This document shows, in pieces, positions 8,201 through 16,282 of a stretch of 64,000 bases of DNA. A program made the position numbers and the translations under genes. The stretch covers positions 3,128,001 through 3,192,000 of the forward strand of contig CP124755.1 in assembly GCA_029972135.1 (NCBI GenBank), in the 5' to 3' direction. Every line of letters starts with the position of its first letter. The stretch's first letter is position 1. This stretch comes from Candidatus Thiocaldithrix dubininis (lineage in GTDB: Bacteria; Pseudomonadota; Gammaproteobacteria; Thiotrichales; Thiotrichaceae). The notes beneath the pieces were generated by a model that saw nothing but the letters and a program-made list of their open reading frames with translations, was not told the DNA's origin and did not search any database.

Positions 8201-8716
8201 TTAAACCGCCGCTTCGCTAATATCTCGCAGTAATTTGAACAATTCGCGGCTACTTTTCGGTGGCTTACTGGCAGCTTGTTCTTTTTTGGCATTACGAATC
8301 AAAGTACGTATGCGCTGTATATCGGTCTGCGGATAGGCATTAACCCATTGTTCAACCGCACTTTCTTGCGTTAATAAACGCTCACGCCATTGTTCTAAGC
8401 GATGTAACTGCGCGGTTTGCGCCCGATTGCCGCGTTCCCACTCTGCAAATTTAGCTTCAATCGGCTCAACTTCCACCGAACGCATCAACTTGCCAATATA
8501 TTGCTTTTGCCGTTTTAATGCGCCGCGTTCATTGCGCTCCAATAATTTACGCGCCAACTCCACCGCATCGACCAATTTTTCAGGTAAGTCCAATTGCGCT
8601 AGCTTTTCAGGGCTTAAGTCAATCAAACGTTCACCGACGGCTTGTTGTGCCTCACTTTCCCGTTTAAGTTGGCTTTTACTAATAAAATCGTCTTCAAATT
8701 CATCATCTTCGTACAT
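8201..8716 (-). CDS. darP: Ribosome biogenesis factor DarP (YjgA, DUF615)
   Basis: DarP helps late assembly of the 50S ribosomal subunit. The 171-residue product begins with the acidic MYEDDEFEDDFISKSQLKRE and contains LSPEKLAQLDLP, ALKRQKQYIGKLMR and the C-terminal SRELFKLLRDI, all recognisable family signatures. AAGG lies 8 bases before the ATG. It starts 4 bp after the stop of the preceding NAD(P)-binding gene, so the two are probably co-transcribed. Confidence 0.93.
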   Translation of the reverse strand: MYEDDEFEDDFISKSQLKRESEAQQAVGERLIDLSPEKLAQLDLPEKLVDAVELARKLLERNERGALKRQKQYIGKLMRSVEVEPIEAKFAEWERGNRAQTAQLHRLEQWRERLLTQESAVEQWVNAYPQTDIQRIRTLIRNAKKEQAASKPPKSSRELFKLLRDISEAAV

Positions 8717-8720
8717 AGCT

Positions 8721-9593
8721 CTAACCTTTAGTGGCCAATGCGCTGGCTAAATCGGGGTATTGTAAGGTGATCTGCAAGTCTTTTAATAATTTATCGTTAC
8801 GAATTCGCCGCGATTCCTGCAAATAAGATAACATTCCCGCACTGACTGCGCCTTGTGCCTCCGCCAAACTTATTTGCGGGGGGCGCGGCAAGCCTGCATA
8901 ATCCGCCACCTGATTAAAATAATCCGTCATCGTCGAGGGGTTGCCATCGGTTGCATTATAAATTGCTCCACGAGGCGCAACTTGCATCGCTTGCTGACAA
9001 ATTTGCGCCAAATCATCGGCATGAATACGGTTCGTCCACGGCGCTTCAGCAGCATTTAAAATCGGTTCAGCACGTTGAATTCGCTCAATCGGCAAGCGAT
9101 CTAAAGCATAAATTCCCGGCACGCGCAAAATCACCCCATCGCCTTGGTATTGCTGCATCCACGCTTGTAAGGCTAACTCGGCATCTAAACGCCGTTTAGC
9201 CCGCGCTACCGTCGGTTTTAACGGCTCATCTTCATCAATCCAACGTCCCGCACAATCACCATACACACCAGTGGTTGAAATCAAGACAATGCGTTTCGGG
9301 GCATTCTGTACCGCTAATAAAAACCGCCGTAAGCGACTATCAACCTCGCCTTGTTTAGGCGGTGGCACAAACCAGAATATTTCTTTATCTGCAAAGGCAT
9401 TACGTGGGAAGAAACTGCCCGCATCCATATCACCTTGCCGCATTTCAATCCCCTGCGCCTGCCCTAAAGTTACCGAATGGTCACTTGCCACCCAGCCTAT
9501 AGTCGAAATAGCTTGCTTCTGATATAAACGCGCTACACGTCGACCGATGTCGCCACAGCCCATAATCCAAATTGAACGGTTAGCAGATTGCAT
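8721..9593 (-). CDS. NAD(P)-binding SDR/epimerase-like protein (YeeZ group)
   Basis: Rossmann-fold protein of 290 residues with a nucleotide-binding motif IMGCGDIGRRVARLY near residues 10-24, ISTTGVYGDCAG, and a substrate-domain segment TNRIHADDLAQIC. It resembles the YeeZ/SDR family of extended epimerases acting on nucleotide sugars; the real substrate is unknown. The ATG at 9593 has a GGAG site 8 bases upstream. This ATG abuts, back to back, the ATG of the divergent Rieske gene (CATATG at 9591-9596). Confidence 0.8.
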   Translation of the reverse strand: MQSANRSIWIMGCGDIGRRVARLYQKQAISTIGWVASDHSVTLGQAQGIEMRQGDMDAGSFFPRNAFADKEIFWFVPPPKQGEVDSRLRRFLLAVQNAPKRIVLISTTGVYGDCAGRWIDEDEPLKPTVARAKRRLDAELALQAWMQQYQGDGVILRVPGIYALDRLPIERIQRAEPILNAAEAPWTNRIHADDLAQICQQAMQVAPRGAIYNATDGNPSTMTDYFNQVADYAGLPRPPQISLAEAQGAVSAGMLSYLQESRRIRNDKLLKDLQITLQYPDLASALATKG

Positions 9594-9917
9594 ATGACTC
9601 ACTCCCAATTACTCGCAGGCAGTATAAACGAAATCAAACCCGGCAAAATGAAACGCGTCATCACCCCGAATGGCAAACGTATTCTGCTGTGTAATGTAGA
9701 TGGCGAATTTTACGCGGTCGACGACCAATGCACGCATGAAGATGCGTCTCTATACTTAGGGTGTCTGAAAGGTGAGAAAGTACATTGCTCGTTACACGGG
9801 GGCGAATTTAACGTCAAAACGGGTAAAGCCGTTACTGAACCTGCCGAAGTTGATTTACAAACGTATCCGGTTAGTATTGAAAACGGTAATCTTTTCATTA
9901 AATTAGAGACTGACTAA
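9594..9917 (+). CDS. Rieske [2Fe-2S] ferredoxin
   Basis: Small soluble Rieske-type electron carrier of 107 residues. Cluster ligands are Cys46 and His48 (DDQCTHED) and Cys65 and His68 (VHCSLHGG). The rest matches ferredoxin subunits of dioxygenase or nitrite-reductase type (PNGKRILLCNVDGEFYAVDD). No oxygenase or reductase gene is adjacent, so the partner is unknown. The ATG at 9594 is preferred because it gives the family N-terminus, although no clear Shine-Dalgarno sequence is visible; its upstream signals must lie inside the divergent gene. Confidence 0.88.
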   Translation: MTHSQLLAGSINEIKPGKMKRVITPNGKRILLCNVDGEFYAVDDQCTHEDASLYLGCLKGEKVHCSLHGGEFNVKTGKAVTEPAEVDLQTYPVSIENGNLFIKLETD

Positions 9918-9927
9918 CTGGTCTAGC

Positions 9928-10027
9928 AGGTGTCGGAAATATTTGGCAGAGCCTGTGCCGCAGGGATGCGGCGCTGGAGCGTACAGGGACGTATTTACAG
10001 CGACTCTGACAAAATTTTACGACACCT
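9928..10027. repeat. MITE-like 100-bp inverted-repeat element
   Basis: The ends form a 24-bp imperfect inverted repeat (9928-9951 with 10004-10027, 20 of 24 pairs), starting AGGTGTCG and ending CGACACCT. The interior holds shorter inverted repeats (CCTGT/ACAGG; GCCGC/GCGGC) and the string CAGGGACGTATTTACAGCG, of a type I recall from palindromic intergenic repeats in other Gammaproteobacteria. It encodes nothing. No clear target duplication or second copy was noticed here. Confidence 0.65.
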
Positions 10028-10056
10028 AAGCTTAATAACTTATTAGGATCTACAAC

Positions 10057-10842
10057 ATGCGGCGTTACCTTTGGCTTGGTTCTTTATTATTGCTCTTAGC
10101 CCTAATGGCTGCCGCAATTTGGGGTTATTATCATGGCTGGTTTACTCCCACTAAACCGCCTGTGGTCATTATTACGCCGCCAACGCCCCCCTTACAGCCG
10201 TCCATTCCACCCGTAGACCGTCCGCCAACCCAACCGCCGATTATTCCTAGCCTGCCGCCGACGGAAACACCCATGCAACCGCCGATTTTAAAGCCGACTG
10301 TACCCAAAGAAGTGCATAAGGTGATTGATTCGGTCTTTAAACAAGTTGAAACCACTCGTTCGTATGACCCAGCCTACAAGGTATTAAAATACCCCGGTGG
10401 CGATGTACCACCAACAACTGGTGTTTGTGCGGATGTAATTGTGCGAGCATTTCGCGCTAATGGGGTAGATTTGCAAAAAGAAGTGCATGAAGACATGTTA
10501 TTAGCATTCAACGAATACCCTAAAAAATGGAAGCTACCACGCCCTGATACCAATATCGACCATCGCCGCGTGTATAACCTCATGAGGTTTTTTGAACGTA
10601 AGGGTAAAGCGTTACCGATTACCGCAAATCCCGATGACTATAAAACCGGCGATGTGATTGCTTGGGATTTAGGTACGGGGCAAGCCCATATTGGGATTGT
10701 ACTGCAATTCAAAACCGATGACGGACAACGCCCGTTAATGGGGCATAATATCGGCGAGGGAACATCCGTACAGGACGTCTTATTTGCATGGCCGATTATT
10801 GGGCATTACCGCTATTTTCCCTTAGCCAGTAGCGCGCATTAA
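10057..10842 (+). CDS. Membrane-anchored DUF1287 (NlpC/P60-like) protein
   Basis: The 261-residue protein has one N-terminal membrane helix (5-25), a Pro-rich linker (about 32-88) and a DUF1287 domain (about 95-258). Family marks are YPGGDVPPTTGVCADVIVRA with the putative nucleophilic Cys, DTNIDHRRVYNLM, GDVIAWDLGTGQAHIGIV with a putative catalytic His, and GHNIGEGT. DUF1287 is related to NlpC/P60-type amidases, but its substrate is not established. AGGA lies 8 bases upstream of the ATG. The stop overlaps the queG start by one base. Confidence 0.83.
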   Translation: MRRYLWLGSLLLLLALMAAAIWGYYHGWFTPTKPPVVIITPPTPPLQPSIPPVDRPPTQPPIIPSLPPTETPMQPPILKPTVPKEVHKVIDSVFKQVETTRSYDPAYKVLKYPGGDVPPTTGVCADVIVRAFRANGVDLQKEVHEDMLLAFNEYPKKWKLPRPDTNIDHRRVYNLMRFFERKGKALPITANPDDYKTGDVIAWDLGTGQAHIGIVLQFKTDDGQRPLMGHNIGEGTSVQDVLFAWPIIGHYRYFPLASSAH

Positions 10843-11891
10843 TGCCACAAGCTTTAATCAAACAACTGCAACAATGGGCAAGTGAACTAGGCTTCCAACA
10901 ACTGGGGATTAGCTCGATTGACTTAAGCCAAGCCGAAGCGCGTTTAGTAGACTGGCTAAATAAAGGCTATCACGGTGAAATGGCATGGATGGCAACACAC
11001 GGCACAAAACGCTCCCGCCCCGCCGAATTAGTTCCTCAGACCTTAAGTATTATTAGCTTGCGAATGGATTACTTTCCCACCGACAGTGCAGATGCTGTCA
11101 TGATACTGAATCATCCCGAACGCGCTTATATTTCACGTTATGCGTTGGGGCGTGATTATCATAAATTGATTCGCCAGCGTTTAGAGCAGCTTGCCCAACA
11201 GCTAAAAGCGGCAGTCGGCGAGTTAGGTTATCGGGTGTTTACCGATAGCGCTCCTGTGTTAGAAAAACCCATAGCGGTTAAGGCAGGTTTAGGCTGGATG
11301 GGTAAACACACCAATATTCTCAGCCGTGAAGCCGGTTCTTGGTTTTTCTTAGGAGAAATTTATACCGATCTTGCCCTGCCTGAAACGGGCAGTGTAAAAG
11401 CGCATTGCGGGCAATGCCAAGCCTGCCTTGAGGTTTGCCCCACACAAGCGATTATTGCCCCCTATCAATTGGATGCACGGCGTTGTATTTCTTATCTAAC
11501 CATTGAATACGCTGGCAGTATTCCTATTGAACTCCGTCCCGCCATTGGCAATCGCATTTACGGCTGTGATGATTGTCAATTAATTTGCCCGTGGAATCGT
11601 TTTGCTAACAGCAGTTGTGAGGCTGACTTTCAAGCGCGTCATCGACTCGACCAAGCACATTTATTGGATTTATGGGCATGGGATGAAGCCACTTTTTTAA
11701 AACGTATGGAAGGTTCAGCCATTCGACGCATCGGCTATACGCGTTGGCTGCGTAATTTAGCAGTTGCGTTAGGAAATGCGCCGCCTAACCCCCAAATTTA
11801 CCAGTCTTTAGTCACAAAACGGACACAAATTTCCGATAATTTGCTACTTGAGCATATTGATTGGGCGCTAGCACAGCAACATTTTGCTTAA
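10842..11891 (+). CDS. queG: Epoxyqueuosine reductase QueG
   Basis: Cobalamin-dependent iron-sulfur reductase for the last step of queuosine synthesis in tRNA (epoxyqueuosine to queuosine). The 349-residue protein has the N-terminal cobalamin-binding region with FTDSAPVLEKPIA (candidate catalytic Asp), cluster motif CGQCQACLEVCP and second motif CDDCQLICPWN, together ligating two [4Fe-4S] clusters. Its ATG overlaps the stop of the DUF1287 gene (TAATG), implying coupling. It needs cobalamin; the only cobalamin-pathway-like gene in the window is the cobH homologue at 14062. Confidence 0.95.
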   Translation: MPQALIKQLQQWASELGFQQLGISSIDLSQAEARLVDWLNKGYHGEMAWMATHGTKRSRPAELVPQTLSIISLRMDYFPTDSADAVMILNHPERAYISRYALGRDYHKLIRQRLEQLAQQLKAAVGELGYRVFTDSAPVLEKPIAVKAGLGWMGKHTNILSREAGSWFFLGEIYTDLALPETGSVKAHCGQCQACLEVCPTQAIIAPYQLDARRCISYLTIEYAGSIPIELRPAIGNRIYGCDDCQLICPWNRFANSSCEADFQARHRLDQAHLLDLWAWDEATFLKRMEGSAIRRIGYTRWLRNLAVALGNAPPNPQIYQSLVTKRTQISDNLLLEHIDWALAQQHFA

Positions 11892-12006
11892 AAAAATCCC
11901 TTCATCCAAGTTTTTTATCCATATATCTGGCTTATTTTCCGCTCATCTAGCAAACGCTGCACTTTTTTTTAAAGGTTTGTCACTATACATCCCATAAACA
12001 AACCCA

Positions 12007-12315
12007 ATGACGAACAACACCATGAAAATAAAAAGAAAGTTTGCGTTGTTGCCCGTCGTAGCACTATTATTTTTAACTGGATGCTCGACGGTTGAGAGTC
12101 AACCTTTATATCGAATGTGGCAAGCTCGCGCTTACAGCGCTTATCATATGACGCCGCCGCCGCATTCATTAATGCAAGCAAATTTTCGTAAAGAAAGGTC
12201 AAGTTTCACTGGTTATAACGCACAAGCAAGTTACAATGCAGCACCGGAATTCGCTGCAAATTCAGTGAACAAGAATGAAAGTGAATACATCGCGCAATAT
12301 TATTCATTGCAATAG
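12007..12315 (+). CDS. Small putative lipoprotein
   Basis: The 102-residue product has a signal peptide and lipobox FLTGC, so it is probably lipid-anchored in the envelope. The mature part is rich in Tyr, Ser, Ala and Asn with no recognised domain (LYRMWQARAYSAYHM, FTGYNAQASYNAAPEF). Translation may begin at 12007 or at the ATG at 12022; neither has a clear ribosome binding site. It stands alone, followed by three hairpins. Function unknown. Confidence 0.65.
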   Translation: MTNNTMKIKRKFALLPVVALLFLTGCSTVESQPLYRMWQARAYSAYHMTPPPHSLMQANFRKERSSFTGYNAQASYNAAPEFAANSVNKNESEYIAQYYSLQ

Positions 12316-12345
12316 GTCTAAGCCTATACAGAATTGTTAGCCCCT

Positions 12346-12363
12346 GGAGCCTTAAGTGGCTCC
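12346..12363 (+). terminator. First of three tandem hairpins
   Basis: GGAGCC (12346-12351) pairs with GGCTCC (12358-12363) around a 6-nt loop, followed by TTT. On its own a weak terminator for the lipoprotein gene. Confidence 0.5.
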
Positions 12364-12368
12364 TTTAC

Positions 12369-12404
12369 GACACAAAGGTCTTAGCCCTTCCTTTGTGTCT
12401 TTTT
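12369..12404 (+). terminator. Second tandem terminator, strong
   Basis: Perfect 10-bp stem (12369-12378 with 12390-12399), 11-nt loop, followed directly by five T. A textbook intrinsic terminator for plus-strand transcription. Confidence 0.85.
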
Positions 12405-12406
12405 AA

Positions 12407-12440
12407 GCCAGACCCGTTTAATTTTTGGGTCTGGCATTTT
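12407..12440 (+). terminator. Third tandem terminator, strong
   Basis: Perfect 9-bp GC-rich stem (12407-12415 with 12427-12435), 11-nt loop, followed by ATTTTTATTTT. It insulates the lipoprotein gene from pdxH, which begins 47 bp later. Confidence 0.85.
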
Positions 12441-12486
12441 TATTTTCAGCTACTATTGCACTCTCATAAATTTGCGGGGCAATAAA

Positions 12487-13128
12487 ATGGATATTGGCGC
12501 ATTACGGCAAGAATACACACAAATGGGGCTAAGTCGTGAAACTTTAGCCCGCAACCCTATTGAACAGTTTAGCGTGTGGTTTCAGCAAGCTATGCAGGCA
12601 AATATTCTCGAACCTAATGCCATGCAAATTGCGACAGCAACCCCGCAAGGCAAACCCAGTTTACGCACCGTCTTATTAAAATCGTATGATGAACGCGGTT
12701 TTGTGTTCTATACCAATTACAGCAGTCAAAAATCCCAAGAAATTGCAATTAACAATCAAGTCACCTTATTATTCTTTTGGAAAGAGTTAGAGCGTCAGGT
12801 TGAAATTAGCGGGCATGCCGAAAAAGTTTCAACGTTAGAATCATTAGCTTACTTTACAAGCCGTCCACGCGGTAGCCAATTAGGTGCTTGGGTATCAGCG
12901 CAAAGTTCGATTATTTCATCGCGAGGGTTGTTGGAGATGAAGCTGGACGAGATGAAGCGCAAATTCCAAGAAGGTGAAATTCCCTTGCCAAGTTTTTGGG
13001 GCGGTTACCGTATCGTGCCCAGCACAATTGAATTTTGGCAAGGTCGCCCCAACCGTTTACATGATCGGTTTGAATATCGGCGTGATATAAACAACCAATC
13101 ATGGAGCTTAGTCCGTTTATCACCTTAA
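12487..13128 (+). CDS. pdxH: Pyridoxamine/pyridoxine 5'-phosphate oxidase PdxH
   Basis: FMN-dependent oxidase making pyridoxal 5'-phosphate from pyridoxine or pyridoxamine phosphate. The 213-residue protein contains family motifs SLRTVLLKSYDERGFVFYTN, FFWKELERQVEISG, YFTSRPRGSQLGAWVSAQSS and the C-terminal WQGRPNRLHDRFEYRR. The start at 12487 gives the normal N-terminus MDIGALRQEY; a weak GGGG lies 9 bases upstream. A TTG five codons earlier is less likely. It is a single gene. Confidence 0.94.
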   Translation: MDIGALRQEYTQMGLSRETLARNPIEQFSVWFQQAMQANILEPNAMQIATATPQGKPSLRTVLLKSYDERGFVFYTNYSSQKSQEIAINNQVTLLFFWKELERQVEISGHAEKVSTLESLAYFTSRPRGSQLGAWVSAQSSIISSRGLLEMKLDEMKRKFQEGEIPLPSFWGGYRIVPSTIEFWQGRPNRLHDRFEYRRDINNQSWSLVRLSP

Positions 13129-13249
13129 GAGGCTTAGCTTGAAAAAATGCTAGCGCTTGGCGTCTACGCTCGGTATCTTGACCTATAAATAAGTGTGACC
13201 TGTGGTGTCAATTAAAGGCAGGTGCACCCACCATAAAGAGGTAATTATT

Positions 13250-14062
13250 ATGTTGCTACGCGTTGGGCTGATAGGGCTGTGTTTAGCAAGTCTAAGCGCT
13301 TGTAATACCGATTTGTCTGCCAGTGGCATAGGCGCACTGCATACCGAAACTGTAGAATTTTCCAAAACAGGGGGCGATTGTCCACAACCGCCTAAAAAAG
13401 TTCCGGATAATGCCAAATGTGCCTCGGTTAAAATTACTTACCCCAAATTTAGCAGTACGACCAAACCAGAGCTAGCGGATACCTTAAATGCCTTTGTGCA
13501 AGATCAGCTATTAGATACAGTCGATGACAGCGGTCAACGCCCGACTTCATTAGAGACGCTTGCCAATGGTTTTATTGGTGATTATTTAAAACAACCTAGT
13601 GCTTTTAGTAGCTGGACTTTAGAACGCAACATCAAAATTGCCTATGCCAGTGAAGATTTGGTGACATTGGTTTATAGCGAGGAAGGCAATACGGGCGGCG
13701 CACACCCATTTAGTGGGCAACGCTATTACGTTATGAACCTGCAAAATGGGCAGCAAATGACCTTAAAGGATTTGTTAAATCCGGGTTATGAAGGTGAAAT
13801 TAATGTGATTGCGGAACAAGCGTTTCGTGATTCTCGCAATATTGCACCTGATGTTAGTCTAGAAGGTGAAGGCTTTTGGTTTCAAAACAATACTTTTGCT
13901 ATTAACAATAACTTCGGCATACTGGAAGACGGCTTAGCTTTTCATTTTAATGCTTATGAAGTTGCACCTTATGCAATGGGAACGAGTGATTTCACCATTC
14001 CCTACGAAGATATTATGAGTTTAATTCCCCCGAATAGCCCGATAACCAAAATAGGCGATTGA
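13250..14062 (+). CDS. Lipoprotein with DUF4163/DUF3298-like domains
   Basis: Exported lipoprotein (270 residues) with lipobox SLSAC and a mature part like the RsiV-type DUF3298 fold: SEEGNTGGAHPFSGQRYYVMNLQNG and LAFHFNAYEVAPYAMG near the C-terminus. In RsiV this fold binds lysozyme, and other members are envelope proteins of unknown ligand. AAAGAGG precedes the ATG at 13250 with good spacing, and the upstream in-frame start lacks one. Its TGA overlaps the ATG of the cobH-like gene, an odd partner for an envelope protein. Confidence 0.75.
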   Translation: MLLRVGLIGLCLASLSACNTDLSASGIGALHTETVEFSKTGGDCPQPPKKVPDNAKCASVKITYPKFSSTTKPELADTLNAFVQDQLLDTVDDSGQRPTSLETLANGFIGDYLKQPSAFSSWTLERNIKIAYASEDLVTLVYSEEGNTGGAHPFSGQRYYVMNLQNGQQMTLKDLLNPGYEGEINVIAEQAFRDSRNIAPDVSLEGEGFWFQNNTFAINNNFGILEDGLAFHFNAYEVAPYAMGTSDFTIPYEDIMSLIPPNSPITKIGD

Positions 14063-14703
14063 TGCAATATCAGTATACGCGTGACCCAGATCGGATTCGG
14101 CAACAAAGTTATGCCAAAGTACGTGAACTCGCCGACTTAGCGCGTTTTACCCCAGAACAGCAACAAGTGGTGATTCACATGATTCGGGCGTATGGTGACC
14201 CTGATTTGTCACAACATATACGCTTTTCAGATAAAGCCATTGAGGTAGGCTTAAAAGCGGTTAAACAGCAATATAATATTCTATATGACATTGATATGGT
14301 GGGGCATACCTTAGATAAGCGCCATCTGTATCAAGAACCGCTAAGCTTTCTCAATCGGGCACAAGTTATTTCCCAAGCCAAACTCAAGAAGCAAACGCGT
14401 ACTTGCACAGCAGTGGATTTTTGGAGGCCGTATATGCGTAATAGCATTGTGTTATTTGGTCAATCCGGCACGGCTCTGTTTCGCTTTTTGGAACTGTTAC
14501 AAGATGGTGCACCCCGCCCTAGTTTAGTTATTGCGGCCGCACGCGGTTTTGTGAATGCGGATAATGCTAAACAAGCCTTGTGGGCACATAAGGAAGAATA
14601 CGGCTTAGAGTGCATTGTGGTGGACGGTTCACGCGGCGGCGGTGTATTAGCCGGAACAGCCATGAATGCCTTAATGTGGATGCAGGCCGGTATTTGGGTT
14701 TAA
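14062..14703 (+). CDS. cobH: Precorrin-8X methylmutase (CobH/CbiC)
   Basis: Homologue of the enzyme that moves a methyl group on precorrin-8X to give hydrogenobyrinate (cobalamin ring synthesis). In the 213-residue protein VVIHMIRAYGDPDL carries the likely catalytic His, followed by SDKAIEVGLKAV and TRTCTAVDF; GQSGTALFRFLELL and SLVIAAARGFVNA are also typical. The ATG overlaps the preceding stop (TGATG). No other corrin gene is in the window, so it is either a dispersed pathway gene or a remnant recruited elsewhere. Family call is secure; role in this cell is inferred. Confidence 0.85.
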   Translation: MQYQYTRDPDRIRQQSYAKVRELADLARFTPEQQQVVIHMIRAYGDPDLSQHIRFSDKAIEVGLKAVKQQYNILYDIDMVGHTLDKRHLYQEPLSFLNRAQVISQAKLKKQTRTCTAVDFWRPYMRNSIVLFGQSGTALFRFLELLQDGAPRPSLVIAAARGFVNADNAKQALWAHKEEYGLECIVVDGSRGGGVLAGTAMNALMWMQAGIWV

Positions 14704-14795
14704 GCTTTTGCCTTCAGCCCAGTCCTAAATCAAACTGCCAGACCTACTATTTGTTATAGTAGTGCCTTCCTCATTTAATACAACAGTGAACGAGT

Positions 14796-16211
14796 ATGAA
14801 GCGCTTATCTTCAATAAAATCTCTCGTTGTTAGTCTGTTAGGGCTTAGCGGACTATTGATGCCCGGGTCAATGGCATGGGCAACTGAAACAGAGACAGCT
14901 TTAAATTTAACCAGTACCGGCTATGGCATTATCGGCTTGCTTATTTTCTTAAGCGCTTATGCCTTTGTGATTCTGGAAGAACGCATTCATTTACGTAAAT
15001 CCAAACCGGTTATGATTGCAGCCGGTATTATTTGGGTGTTAGTGGCATTAGCTTATGCCCACGTTGGCGCAGGCGATAAAGTCGAAGCATTGCTCGATCA
15101 TAATTTCCTCGAATACGGCAAGCTAATGCTGTTTTTATTAGCGGCTATGACCTTTGTGAATACCTTAGAAGAACGCAATTTATTTGGTGCATTACGCGCT
15201 TGGTTGGTCTCGAAAGGCTTATCGCTGTATTGGATTTTCTGGATCACAGGCGTATTGGCATTCTTTATTTCACCGATTGCCGATAATCTGACAACCGCGC
15301 TATTAATGGCCGCCGTGTTAGTAGCTGTCGCAAAAGACAAACCACAAGTGGTCGCAGTGGGTTGCGTGAATATTGTAGTGGCTGCAAATGCAGGGGGAGC
15401 GTGGAGTCCGTTTGGCGATATTACCACTTTAATGGTTTGGCAAGCAGATCTGGTTAAATTCCACGAATTCTTCGATCTTTTCATTCCCTCGCTATTAAAT
15501 TGGTTTATTCCGGCGTTAATCATGTCGTTTTATGTGGATAAAACCAAACCGGCGCCGATTCATCTACACGAACCGGTTAAACGCGGTGGTTGGGTCATTC
15601 TAGCGTTATTTATTGCCACGATAGCCTTAGCAGTAGTCTTCCACAATAACCTACATCTACCGCCAGTCTTAGGCATGATGACCGGCCTAGGCGTATTAAA
15701 GCTATACGGCTGGCATTTAAAAATGACCGATCATAATCCAGAAAATGATGACGAAGAGAGTCAAGTTGGGCGTTTCGATATTTTTACCCAATTACAACGC
15801 GCTGAATGGGATACCTTGATGTTCTTCTATGGCGTTATTTTATGCGTGGGTGGCTTGGGAGCATTTGGTTATTTAACCTTAATATCAGAAGGCTTATACA
15901 CTGGTTTAGGGGCAACTACCGCTAATATTCTGGTCGGCGTGTTATCTGCGGTGGTCGACAATATTCCTGTTATGTTTGCCGTTATTTCCATGAACCCCGA
16001 TATGTCACACGGACAATGGTTATTAGTGACGCTCACCGCTGGGGTGGGTGGCTCATTATTATCTATCGGTTCAGCCGCAGGGGTCGCGCTAATGGGGCAA
16101 GCGCGAGGTATGTATACCTTTGGCTCGCACCTAAAATGGACATGGGCGGTAGCCATTGGCTATATCATCAGTATTCTCGCCCATCTTGGGATTAATGCGG
16201 CTTTAATGTAA
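14796..16211 (+). CDS. nhaD: Na+/H+ antiporter NhaD
   Basis: Sodium/proton antiporter of the NhaD family in the inner membrane, used for sodium and pH homeostasis and common in halotolerant or alkali-adapted Gammaproteobacteria. The 471-residue protein has an N-terminal signal-like helix and about 12 further hydrophobic helices. Conserved segments include FISPIADNLTTALLMA, NAGGAWSPFGDITTLMVW and LSAVVDNIPVMFAVISM. The ATG at 14796 follows GAACGAGT. A 7-bp stem with 5-nt loop (14744-14762) lies upstream. Transcribed alone. Confidence 0.93.
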   Translation: MKRLSSIKSLVVSLLGLSGLLMPGSMAWATETETALNLTSTGYGIIGLLIFLSAYAFVILEERIHLRKSKPVMIAAGIIWVLVALAYAHVGAGDKVEALLDHNFLEYGKLMLFLLAAMTFVNTLEERNLFGALRAWLVSKGLSLYWIFWITGVLAFFISPIADNLTTALLMAAVLVAVAKDKPQVVAVGCVNIVVAANAGGAWSPFGDITTLMVWQADLVKFHEFFDLFIPSLLNWFIPALIMSFYVDKTKPAPIHLHEPVKRGGWVILALFIATIALAVVFHNNLHLPPVLGMMTGLGVLKLYGWHLKMTDHNPENDDEESQVGRFDIFTQLQRAEWDTLMFFYGVILCVGGLGAFGYLTLISEGLYTGLGATTANILVGVLSAVVDNIPVMFAVISMNPDMSHGQWLLVTLTAGVGGSLLSIGSAAGVALMGQARGMYTFGSHLKWTWAVAIGYIISILAHLGINAALM

Positions 16212-16246
16212 CGCATTTGCGTCGATTGGCGTAAAAAATGCATTTT

Positions 16247-16271
16247 CCGTACTAATCCAGCATTAGTACGG
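16247..16271. promoter_or_regulatory. Perfect 25-bp dyad before zwf, reaching the ribosome binding site
   Basis: CCGTACTAAT (16247-16256) is repeated inverted at 16262-16271 around a 5-nt centre. The right arm contains the first two bases of the GGAG site (16270-16273) of zwf. There is no T-run, so it is not an ordinary terminator. It may be an operator for a regulator of the zwf-edd-eda operon or an RNA hairpin limiting translation; the sequence does not resemble the HexR consensus I know. Confidence 0.55.
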
Positions 16272-16282
16272 AGTGCAAGTTG

